The translations under genes were made by a program, and so were the position numbers. From positions 1 through 64,000 of IMG/VR virus record IMGVR_UViG_3300007516_000015: a DNA stretch of 64,000 nucleotides; one strand, given 5' to 3'. A model generated the notes under the pieces. It did not search any database. It was not told the origin of the DNA and saw only the letters and a program-made list of their open reading frames with translations. Shown piece by piece: positions 17,656 to 26,418 of this stretch (positions are counted from its first letter, which is position 1; each line of letters begins with the position of its first letter). This stretch comes from a virus.

Positions 17656-17958
17656 ATGAGCTGCGATTGTAAAAACGAAACTGTTAATAAAACAGAAATC
17701 AAGTCAACAAAGACAATAAGTAATTATATATTGAAAACAATAATTTTCTTATTGTTTTTGGTTATTTTACCAATAGTTGTTGTTGCGATAATATGGATAG
17801 TATTTAAAATGTTAGTTTTAAGTGAATCAATTGATATAAAATCTATTTTGATGTCTCTATATGGTAAAATAAAAAAGACGCAAGACGATGATGATGAAGT
17901 ATCTGAAGACGACTTATATATGGTGGATGTTGAGGATATAACAAATAAGAAATTTTAA
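17656..17958 (+). CDS. Small membrane protein, 100 aa
   Basis: A cytosolic Cys-containing N-terminus (SCDCKNE), one long hydrophobic segment at about residues 28-58 (IIFLLFLVILPIVVVAIIWI and following), and an acidic C-terminus (DDDDEVSEDDLYMVDVED). The membrane stretch is long enough for one or two closely spaced passes. No signal peptidase site is evident. It stands between baseplate and large tail genes, starting 4 nt before the next gene, so it is probably expressed late. Possible roles include lysis timing or assembly at the membrane; the sequence does not decide. Confidence 0.6.
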   Translation: MSCDCKNETVNKTEIKSTKTISNYILKTIIFLLFLVILPIVVVAIIWIVFKMLVLSESIDIKSILMSLYGKIKKTQDDDDEVSEDDLYMVDVEDITNKKF

Positions 17959-17961
17959 GAA

Positions 17962-20900
17962 ATGTCAAATACAATAAGAATAAGAACAACACCTAACGGA
18001 AATGACAAATATTTAAAAGTTAATTTAGAACAAGATTTTGATTTTATTGAAATTCTTTCTTTAAATATTTCTCAGGAAGACGCATATCGACAATTCTGTT
18101 CAGATTATGGTGTTGTTGTTGGTAGGGTTCTAGTTAATAGCGGATTTGGTGTCCCAAACGCCAAGGTTAGTGTATTTATCCCTATTGATGAAGTTGATAA
18201 ACAAAACCCAACAATTAGAGGGTTGTATCCTTACGAATTAATCACAGATAAAGATTATCGAGGGATTCGTTATAATTTATTACCAAATCAATCTGAAACA
18301 AATAATAATTGTTTTACACCAGTAGGTACATTCCCAACAAAAAGGGGAGTCCTTGATAATGACATAGTAACAAATATTTATTGTAAGTATTATAAATTTA
18401 CAACAACAACAAATTATGCTGGTGATTTTATGATTTTCGGTGTTCCAATTGGGACATATACAATTCATGTTGATGCTGATATATCAGATATTGGTATCGT
18501 TTCACAACGACCATATGATTTGGTTAGACAGGGCACACCAGAGAAATTATTCGATAGTCCGACTAAATTTATGGGTGGGACGAACATAGATAAATTACCC
18601 CAAATTAAAACAGCTAATATTGGTGTAAACGTACAACCGTTTTGGGGTGATTTAGAGAATTGTCAAGTAGGTATCACCCGTGTGGATGTTGACTTAAATT
18701 ATTCAATCCAACCATCAGCTATTTTTTTCGGAAGTATCTTTGGAGACCAAGACAAGAATAGTGTGAGTAAAAACTGTAGGCCAAGAAAAGGTTTAGGTGA
18801 ATTATGTGAACAAGTAACTAGTGAGGGTTCTGTTGAAATGATTAGATATTCTTTCGATGGTGAAATTGAAGATTTTTCAGTTCAAGGTGGTAGAGTTATT
18901 GATGAAGATGGTACTTGGGCTTATCAAATACCTATGAACTTAGATTATTTTGTTACAGCTGAAGATGGTACCTTTATTCCATCAAATGACCCAAATATTG
19001 GACTCCCAACTAGGTCTAAAGTAAGATTTAGAATAGGTATGGATGAAACTGGTGGTGAAGGTAGGCTTAGAACTAGGGCGAAGTATTTGGTACCGAATAA
19101 CCCAAAAATTGTTAGTGAGATTGATTATAATTTTAATGAAAAAACCAAAGATTCAAGTTTCAAAAATTTATATTGGAATAAAATCTATAGTATTTCAAGT
19201 TTCATTCCTAGATATCAACCAAATAAAAGTGTTGGTAATAGAAATATAACTGCAATTAAAAATGTTGATGGGTGTGTCGGTGATAAGAATCCGTTTCCTT
19301 ACAACAGAGTTGATACAGATGTGAACCCTATATTCTCATATTTTTGTATTATAATATCAATAATAAACTATATAGTTTTTATTATAAACGCTGTTATTAT
19401 AGGAGCAATCAATGGTATAATTGGTGCGCTAAATCTTATTATAAATTTTGTTGGTGGAACACCTGTACCTTTGGTTGCTTGTATTACGGTAGGGTGTCCT
19501 ACGGATAACGGTGTGGTGCAATTTGCACCTGGGTGTGGTGTAGAATCCACAGCGTATTTTAGGGAAGGGTTGTCCGATTGTATAGCTTTTAGTATGGCCA
19601 AATCTTTAAACATGTATAAATTTGATTTTTATAATGATTGGGTAAACGGTACATTGTATTCGTTTTTATTAAAATATAAAAAGAGAAAAAAGGGTAATGA
19701 AAAATTTTGTGAATATGATTGTGGAGACTTTTTAGGTTACCCTGATTATAGTGGGGTTGACGAAAATGAAAATAACATCCCAGATAATGATTGTAACAAT
19801 CAATACTTGTTAGACACTATGTACCCAGTAGGTAGTAATAACAATCAAAATGAAGCTACTGTCACAGGTATAATTAGAGAGGGTTTAATAAAGAAATTAG
19901 ATGATGAGTTTTATTATGCTTCAACAAATCACAAGGTAACACAAAAATTATTTGCAACTGATATTATTTGTCTTGGTTCAGTTTTTGAATGTGATTGGCA
20001 AGGCTTCCCTAATTTATACAAATTTTTAACACCTACAAGTTATAATTTACCGCCAGATATACAACAAATGAGTTCTGATGGTACTCAAATATTAGAAACT
20101 GGTATTGTAGATGTTGGTGACGCTCCTGGTTTATTATTTTCAGTTAATTGTTTAGGTCTTCATGTTGATAACACACAAGCGTTAAATTTCAGACATATTT
20201 GTGAAATTTTAGTCGATTCAGACGCAGCGACTGAAGCACCTGACGGTACGATTATCTCCCAAGCAGATGGTGTTATTAGTTCTGATGAAATAAGTGTTGA
20301 TGGAAAGTTTTTTAGAAATTCTTTTCTATATCTTAATAGTGACTCAACACCTGATAACGAATACATTCCACTAACAACATTAAATAGTGATTTTAACACA
20401 TTCAATCTACCATTTTATGACTTTACATCGTTACAAAATAACCCACAAGATTACATAGATTTTAGAGGTTATCCTGAGTATGGTGGAAACTACACTTTTT
20501 ATGACCAACCAGAACATTCATTTTTTATGTATTTTGGTTCTGTACCAGGAAAAAGTTCAGTTGAAAAACTTTTACAACGTTATTTTGGTACTTGTAAATT
20601 GGTTAAAAAACAAACACTATTTTTAGATTTAATAGTAACTCCAGATTCAAACAATGATTCAAGTGGTGGTATTATATTCGAAATAATTGGTGGCCATGGG
20701 CCTTACACATATACAGTTTTTTCATCTAATGGTTATTCTTTTGATGGAACTGTAGATACAACACCACCTATAGTTGAACTAACAGGGTTAGCTGTTGGTA
20801 CGTATATCATTACTATTGTTGATTTTTTCGGGTTCACAACGACTCAAACTGTTGTGGTTGCTGGTCCACCACCATTATTTTGTAATGTTTTTGTATCAAA

Positions 20901-21918
20901 CAACTCTACATCATTGGTTTCATTTGATGGTCAAATAACAGCTAATATTGGTGGTGGTTTACAACCTTATTCTTATTCTCTTTTAAATTCTTTAGGTGGG
21001 CAAATTAGTTCTGGTATTATTAATTCAGCTCCGTTGATAATAGATGGTTTAGGTGTTGATTTAATTGGTTATACTCTAACAATAACAGATGTAGAAATGA
21101 ATTCTTGTTCAACAACAGGGTTATCGATTGTAGGTCAAGAGTCTTTAGTTGTACTATCTTCAAAAATAGATACCGATTGTTATAACCAAGGGAATGGTCA
21201 GATATCTTTAAGTGTTTATGGTGGTGTAACACCATATACAATAACAACAACTGGACCTAATGGTTATTTTAGTGGTTTGTTAAATATGTTCAGTTTAGGC
21301 GGTGGTAATTACGTTACAACAGTTGTTGACAATGCTGGTTCTTCAGTATCAATAACAACAACAGTTAATTCATCAAACCCACAACTGACTATAGTTCCAG
21401 CACCTTTAGAAGTTTTAAATAGGCAATGTCTTACCAATACACATAGAATCTCGTTTAATATTACGGCTGGTTTATCTTATGGTGATAATGCTTATATTTC
21501 ATATAAATTAGATAATGATGCTTGGGAAAACGTTACTTTATTTTTTCCTGGGTCATCAAATGATATGGTTTTATCGATACCTAATGTAATGTTGTCTACA
21601 GATATTAAAATTAGATTTAGTAACACTCCAACATACGATTGTTATAGTAATACAATAACAATTACTAAACCTCAAGTAGCGTTACCAACACAAGCGTTAA
21701 ATGGTAGTATTTTAACAACTGTTTTCAGCGGTGTATATAATCACACTATCACGGTAACTGGTGGAATTGGAGTTGTAACTAATAATCCGCTTACAATACC
21801 GTTTACATATAATCAACCAACACAAACTTCGGTTGCTACTATAACAAATTCTCCATCACCAATAATAACAACAACAATAACAGATAGCGTTGGCTGTCAA
21901 ATAGTAATAACAGGTTAA
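17962..21918 (+). CDS. Large tail protein with carboxypeptidase-regulatory-like and SprB-like domains, 1318 aa
   Basis: Probably a baseplate or tail-tip structural protein. The N-terminal part (residues 1-200) contains a beta-sandwich resembling carboxypeptidase-regulatory domains (VVVGRVLVNSGFGVPNAKVS). Residues about 455-505 are strikingly hydrophobic (YFCIIISIINYIVFIINAVI and beyond), like membrane segments. Residues about 890-1140 hold SprB-like repeats, each with GG-x-PY strands and a T-D-x-x-G/C end (GGLQPYSYSL; GYTLTITDVEMNSC; GGVTPYTITT). The C-terminal 180 residues look like further beta domains. It is the first of a run of large tail genes and ends 1 nt before the next start. Exact role unknown. 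Confidence 0.65.
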   Translation: MSNTIRIRTTPNGNDKYLKVNLEQDFDFIEILSLNISQEDAYRQFCSDYGVVVGRVLVNSGFGVPNAKVSVFIPIDEVDKQNPTIRGLYPYELITDKDYRGIRYNLLPNQSETNNNCFTPVGTFPTKRGVLDNDIVTNIYCKYYKFTTTTNYAGDFMIFGVPIGTYTIHVDADISDIGIVSQRPYDLVRQGTPEKLFDSPTKFMGGTNIDKLPQIKTANIGVNVQPFWGDLENCQVGITRVDVDLNYSIQPSAIFFGSIFGDQDKNSVSKNCRPRKGLGELCEQVTSEGSVEMIRYSFDGEIEDFSVQGGRVIDEDGTWAYQIPMNLDYFVTAEDGTFIPSNDPNIGLPTRSKVRFRIGMDETGGEGRLRTRAKYLVPNNPKIVSEIDYNFNEKTKDSSFKNLYWNKIYSISSFIPRYQPNKSVGNRNITAIKNVDGCVGDKNPFPYNRVDTDVNPIFSYFCIIISIINYIVFIINAVIIGAINGIIGALNLIINFVGGTPVPLVACITVGCPTDNGVVQFAPGCGVESTAYFREGLSDCIAFSMAKSLNMYKFDFYNDWVNGTLYSFLLKYKKRKKGNEKFCEYDCGDFLGYPDYSGVDENENNIPDNDCNNQYLLDTMYPVGSNNNQNEATVTGIIREGLIKKLDDEFYYASTNHKVTQKLFATDIICLGSVFECDWQGFPNLYKFLTPTSYNLPPDIQQMSSDGTQILETGIVDVGDAPGLLFSVNCLGLHVDNTQALNFRHICEILVDSDAATEAPDGTIISQADGVISSDEISVDGKFFRNSFLYLNSDSTPDNEYIPLTTLNSDFNTFNLPFYDFTSLQNNPQDYIDFRGYPEYGGNYTFYDQPEHSFFMYFGSVPGKSSVEKLLQRYFGTCKLVKKQTLFLDLIVTPDSNNDSSGGIIFEIIGGHGPYTYTVFSSNGYSFDGTVDTTPPIVELTGLAVGTYIITIVDFFGFTTTQTVVVAGPPPLFCNVFVSNNSTSLVSFDGQITANIGGGLQPYSYSLLNSLGGQISSGIINSAPLIIDGLGVDLIGYTLTITDVEMNSCSTTGLSIVGQESLVVLSSKIDTDCYNQGNGQISLSVYGGVTPYTITTTGPNGYFSGLLNMFSLGGGNYVTTVVDNAGSSVSITTTVNSSNPQLTIVPAPLEVLNRQCLTNTHRISFNITAGLSYGDNAYISYKLDNDAWENVTLFFPGSSNDMVLSIPNVMLSTDIKIRFSNTPTYDCYSNTITITKPQVALPTQALNGSILTTVFSGVYNHTITVTGGIGVVTNNPLTIPFTYNQPTQTSVATITNSPSPIITTTITDSVGCQIVITG

Positions 21919-21919
21919 A

Positions 21920-23692
21920 ATGGAGAGATTTATACAAAGATTAAACGCTGAAACGTCTAAGAAATTAGTTAATGTAGATACTTTTTTAAAATTAAATTTA
22001 GATGCTAAACAAAGATTGCTTCCACCGAGCTCAATAAATAAAGTGGTAAATGCTGATGAAAGATTTAATGAAGAAAGACAAAAGGGTAGTTTTTATAGAA
22101 TACTAGGTACTATAAACTCAACATCAACAAACGCTTTGTTTAATCTTGCTGACGGTCAAATGGCTGATGAATTTACTTGGGCTGGATTTAATTATAGCAA
22201 TGCTGAAAATGAATTTAGATTTTTAGACTCTATCTACCCAAATGTTGTTTCAAAATATTTAAAGGAAAAAGATGGTTGGTTCGGTTACTTTGAACCAGAC
22301 GTTAATAAAGCTGATTTTTGCAATTTTTATGATATGGAACCAAAAAGAGAGCGTTTTTCATTTATTTCAGATATATCTCCTTTTCATGCGTTAGACAATT
22401 TACCAATTAAAAATTGGGAACTTACAATAACTTACCCAGTAAGTGTTGATAGTGGACATACTATGGTTAATAATGGTCTTATGATAATTGATTCATCTCA
22501 AGCTGATGTTTCAAATAGACCTATGACAGCAATCGGAATGGGTTGTTTTCACAACTTAAATATTGGTGATATTGTTAATATAAGTGGAACGAATGGTTAC
22601 GATGGTGAACACGTAGTTATTAGAACTGGTTTGGATAATGGTGATTTAAAAGCGTATTATTTTGTGATAGATGTCCCTCCAATGGGTTCCGTTTCTTTTA
22701 ATTCAAGGATGAAAAGAACATTTGGTGGTATTGAATCAATTTATTATTTTAGGAAATTTAGAAAAATAAAAACCAGAAACTCTCAATTCATAAAAGAAGG
22801 TGATTATGAATCTTACAAACTTGCTTTTAGTGAAAATTATTTTTCAGATGTTATTTCACAGTTTTCGTTTAATGAGGATATAGATATTAGTGAGTTAGTT
22901 GATAACTTAGGCCGACCTTTAAGTGAATTATATTTAACCATTATAAAGACTGATAGTAATAATCTTTTCAGTAATGTTTCTTCTGGAATAGAAACTCCTT
23001 TTATCCCAATATTAAACACTAGTGATTTTAATATTTACTTAGTAGATATACCAGTTATAAATAGAATCCATAATGGTGGTGCTTCACCATTTCAATCACA
23101 CAACCCGTTAGAAAATGATGTTACGATTTCTGGTGGGATTACAAATAGTAATGAATTTTACGGGGATTTGGTTGAATACAATTCAAATGAAGTAAAAGAA
23201 ACTATTTTAGCAGATGTCTCTCATAGATTTAACACCGTTAACAGGGAAACACCTTCTCAAGTTATTACATACAACGTAACGAACGGAACCAACGGAGTTG
23301 CCCCAACACTTCAAACAATCAATTTGGGACCAAGACAAGAAGGTTATATATATAAACCACATCATTTAATAAAGATAAGGGAACTTTCTAGTTATGTTGA
23401 ACAAGGTGACCAATTTACCGTTGGCATACCAAATTATGCTATTGATTTAAACGATGGTAGATTCCTGTGGCGAGATATGTTAGATATTGGGTTTAATCAA
23501 ACGGATGAATTTCCTTTGGATTATCCTTTTTTAAATGGTTGTCATTATATGTATGATAATTATTGTTTTACAGTTAGAAGACAAGACCCGTTTAATAATT
23601 GGGATTTGTACTATTCGAAATTTCCAGCAGACCCAATAGGGGAAAGAACAACAAACAAATTTGATTTTAATTCAGCAGAAGATGTTTGTTAA
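21920..23692 (+). CDS. Tail/baseplate structural protein, 590 aa
   Basis: No recognised family. The N-terminus (MERFIQRLNAETSKKLVNVD, a helix) is followed by mixed beta-rich sequence with many aromatic residues (EFTWAGFNY, DGWFGYFEPD), and the C-terminus contains YMYDNYCFTVRR. It lies between the 1318-residue protein (1 nt upstream) and a 283-residue structural protein, inside an unbroken row of tail genes. No signal peptide or membrane segment. Position and composition support a virion role, probably in baseplate periphery or fibre attachment. Confidence 0.55.
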   Translation: MERFIQRLNAETSKKLVNVDTFLKLNLDAKQRLLPPSSINKVVNADERFNEERQKGSFYRILGTINSTSTNALFNLADGQMADEFTWAGFNYSNAENEFRFLDSIYPNVVSKYLKEKDGWFGYFEPDVNKADFCNFYDMEPKRERFSFISDISPFHALDNLPIKNWELTITYPVSVDSGHTMVNNGLMIIDSSQADVSNRPMTAIGMGCFHNLNIGDIVNISGTNGYDGEHVVIRTGLDNGDLKAYYFVIDVPPMGSVSFNSRMKRTFGGIESIYYFRKFRKIKTRNSQFIKEGDYESYKLAFSENYFSDVISQFSFNEDIDISELVDNLGRPLSELYLTIIKTDSNNLFSNVSSGIETPFIPILNTSDFNIYLVDIPVINRIHNGGASPFQSHNPLENDVTISGGITNSNEFYGDLVEYNSNEVKETILADVSHRFNTVNRETPSQVITYNVTNGTNGVAPTLQTINLGPRQEGYIYKPHHLIKIRELSSYVEQGDQFTVGIPNYAIDLNDGRFLWRDMLDIGFNQTDEFPLDYPFLNGCHYMYDNYCFTVRRQDPFNNWDLYYSKFPADPIGERTTNKFDFNSAEDVC

Positions 23693-23722
23693 ATACTTAT
23701 AATAAATTAAAAACATTAAACG

Positions 23723-24574
23723 ATGGTTCTTAACAGATATCAAATAAATTTAAACACATTTCCTAGCGGTTCAACTACTACGTATTTTACTATACCTATA
23801 AATCTTGAATACCAACTAGTGGACCAGAATGATATTGTTAAAAGAATTTTTGTTGACGTTGAAACTGAAAAAGCTATAAACCCAATAATTGATTACGAAA
23901 AAATAAGATTTTCACCTTCTGGGTTAACTGATAATATAATTGACAAAATAGTTTACAACGTTATTTTAACTGGTGGAACAACTTATGCTGATATAGGGTT
24001 TGATAATGATGATATAAAGTTTCAAAAAGAAACATTTAAACAAACGTTTTTAAAATTAAATTTCTATGATTCAGACAACCCACTTAATCAAAATTTGGTT
24101 TCTAATGTTACATTATTTTCGGAATTAAAACCAGCTGATTTACATCAAATAAATAGTTCAATTGGTTTTATAGGCCAAACACTCCCAGCGTCTCAAATAC
24201 CTTTATCGTTTGTTTTAGGTAGTTCAATTTATAACCCGAATTCATTTGCACAAGGTTTTTTTCTTTATGATTATAAAGATGAAATAAATGTAGGTGATTC
24301 TAAATATCTATACATGAGAGCTAGTTTTAAAAACGCCAAAAATGGTGTGAGTACAAACTTAATGGTTAAATTAAACGCACAACCTATAGATACCCTAATC
24401 CATGAATTGTATACTAGGTATGTAATGGTTAGGACTGATAATGGGTATTTTTATCAAATAGATGACACATACCAAGGTAATTTGGGTACTACGGGGTCAA
24501 ATAACATAACCTATGACTATAATTCGATACTGAATTCAGTTACAGTCAACCTTTATCAAATATTAGCATTATAA
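23723..24574 (+). CDS. Tail structural protein, 283 aa
   Basis: Unrecognised beta-rich protein; the first 60 residues (RYQINLNTFPSGSTTTYFTI) look like an assembly domain. It is followed by a 1-nt stop/start overlap (TAATG at 24572-24576) with the next gene, so the two are translationally coupled and may form a complex. Their similar size and beta-rich composition fit paired baseplate wedge or connector components. No catalytic motif seen. Confidence 0.55.
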   Translation: MVLNRYQINLNTFPSGSTTTYFTIPINLEYQLVDQNDIVKRIFVDVETEKAINPIIDYEKIRFSPSGLTDNIIDKIVYNVILTGGTTYADIGFDNDDIKFQKETFKQTFLKLNFYDSDNPLNQNLVSNVTLFSELKPADLHQINSSIGFIGQTLPASQIPLSFVLGSSIYNPNSFAQGFFLYDYKDEINVGDSKYLYMRASFKNAKNGVSTNLMVKLNAQPIDTLIHELYTRYVMVRTDNGYFYQIDDTYQGNLGTTGSNNITYDYNSILNSVTVNLYQILAL

Positions 24575-25449
24575 TGGAAGTAATTAAACGTAAAATTTTA
24601 CTAGAAAATAGTATTGATAGAACCAATAGTAAGACATGGGGTGCTTTAACAGCGGATACATTTTACATTAATGTTTTTTTAACACAAACTATGGATGATG
24701 GAGGTATTTTTACCGACATTGAATACATTGATGCCGATATTTCTAACTCAACTTTAATAGATTATACAATTTTAACCGATAAATTAACCTCTAGTGGTCT
24801 AACTTTTCCGTTTATGTATACACAAACACCATATTTAACATCTTCGGCTAATATGTTTGAAGATATAACACTTAGATTCCCTTCAAATAATGAAATAGAT
24901 TATTATAATTCATTAAATTTAGTAATTACTGGGTTAACGGATAGTAAAATTGAAGATGTTAAATCATATGATGAAAATGAAAGGTATAAAATAGGTTTTG
25001 ACATGCAAACCGAAGACTATATTAACTATAATAATATTAATGTCTCTAGTGTAAGTCGAGTTATATCAACAACTGAACCTATGTTGTATGTTTTCGACAC
25101 ATCAAACGATATAAACATGGGGTTAGACACTCAAATACATGGGTTACAATACAAAGATTATTCGGGTAACACTATGGTTATTGGTATAGATGGAGTAAAT
25201 AATGGTATACCCCTAACTACTCTTAGGTATATAGGTGAAGGTCAAAATGAAACAAACACTTCTTTATCAGCTTTAACCAAAGAAGAATACTTCTTTGGTA
25301 TTATTTCCCCACCAGAAATTAAAAACGATGTATTTATAGAAAGAGGGGTTATTTCAGTATTGGAACCTCATTTAAGGTTATCAGAAATAAAGAACTTAGG
25401 TGAATTAAGTAGATATGGTAACGGGTATTATAATTTAATAAAACAATAG
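24574..25449 (+). CDS. Tail structural protein, 291 aa
   Basis: Unrecognised protein starting within the stop codon of the preceding gene. It opens with the basic stretch MEVIKRKILLENSIDRTNSK, then threonine- and aspartate-rich beta sequence, and ends in a helix (LRLSEIKNLGELSRYGNGYY). No Cys-rich or enzymatic motifs. Its role is inferred only from its position in the tail gene run. It could be a fibre-attachment or baseplate adaptor protein. Confidence 0.5.
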   Translation: MEVIKRKILLENSIDRTNSKTWGALTADTFYINVFLTQTMDDGGIFTDIEYIDADISNSTLIDYTILTDKLTSSGLTFPFMYTQTPYLTSSANMFEDITLRFPSNNEIDYYNSLNLVITGLTDSKIEDVKSYDENERYKIGFDMQTEDYINYNNINVSSVSRVISTTEPMLYVFDTSNDINMGLDTQIHGLQYKDYSGNTMVIGIDGVNNGIPLTTLRYIGEGQNETNTSLSALTKEEYFFGIISPPEIKNDVFIERGVISVLEPHLRLSEIKNLGELSRYGNGYYNLIKQ

Positions 25450-25488
25450 ACTTTGGTTAAATCAAGGTTACATTAATAAATAAAAAAC

Positions 25489-26412
25489 ATGGCAACAGGA
25501 ACATACGGAATAATTAGACCAGCGGATATAACACCAGAAGATGTGGAAATTTTTTATCATTTCACACCTTCTAGAGATAAAATAGGAAATACTTCGTTGA
25601 TTAAATTAAATTCAAATGAAGTATTATTCAAAATGGATAACCCCAATAAAACACAGTCTAATATAACTGGACCAGAATTATTTGGTGGGATGTATACTTT
25701 AAAATTACCAGTGGCCAATTTTGGGACAAAAGGGTTTTATACGATAATAATAAAACCAATAGAGATTAGAACCAAGATTGTTGATGTTGGTGTTTTATCG
25801 GCATTTCCAGATACAAACGGGCTTTTATTTGATTTAACTTTAATTCCTCAAAACCTTTTATCAAGATTTGAAAATAATGGTTTAGTTGGTTATAGAGTTG
25901 AATATTTAAATACAACATCATCAGCACCAGATGCCAAGATAAACAATTTTTTCAGGGTTATAACATCAAATAATAGGGCCGAACCAGTGAATCAGAATTT
26001 AACAAATAGTAATCAAAAAGCTATTCGTTACAGGTTCAATGATAACTCATCGCTATCTTTTTGTACTGTTTCTCCGTCTTCAGCGTCAAACGTAAAACCT
26101 AACGCTTTACCGTTTATTGGCCAACCAAATCAAGAAGTGATAATAACAAACACATTCTTCAATCCTTTCATGTTAGAGGTGGAGATGGTTCAACACGATA
26201 TAGAAACTTTAGCTTTTGCTATGTTCGGAAACCAAACAAAAAGTCTTGAAGATGGGATTTATACAATTTATAATTTCAACAACGATATTTATAAACAATA
26301 CGATTTATACGAAATAAAAGATAGATTCAGCGGAAAACCTTTATTTGAAGTAAGACAACAAAGAACAGCAATTGATTTTAATAAAACATTTACAGCAGTA
26401 ACAACAGTATAA
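25489..26412 (+). CDS. Tail structural protein, 307 aa
   Basis: The start is preceded by the A-rich leader AATAAATAAAAAAC. The sequence is beta-rich in the first two thirds (GTYGIIRPADITPEDVEIFY; GFYTIIIKPIEIRT), followed by a short segment (SLEDGIYTIYNFNNDIYKQY) and a C-terminal strand region. I do not recognise a named family. It is 6 nt before the 891-residue Tail_P2_I-like protein and probably part of the same subassembly, such as a baseplate-to-fibre connector. Confidence 0.5.
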   Translation: MATGTYGIIRPADITPEDVEIFYHFTPSRDKIGNTSLIKLNSNEVLFKMDNPNKTQSNITGPELFGGMYTLKLPVANFGTKGFYTIIIKPIEIRTKIVDVGVLSAFPDTNGLLFDLTLIPQNLLSRFENNGLVGYRVEYLNTTSSAPDAKINNFFRVITSNNRAEPVNQNLTNSNQKAIRYRFNDNSSLSFCTVSPSSASNVKPNALPFIGQPNQEVIITNTFFNPFMLEVEMVQHDIETLAFAMFGNQTKSLEDGIYTIYNFNNDIYKQYDLYEIKDRFSGKPLFEVRQQRTAIDFNKTFTAVTTV

Positions 26413-26418
26413 CATACA

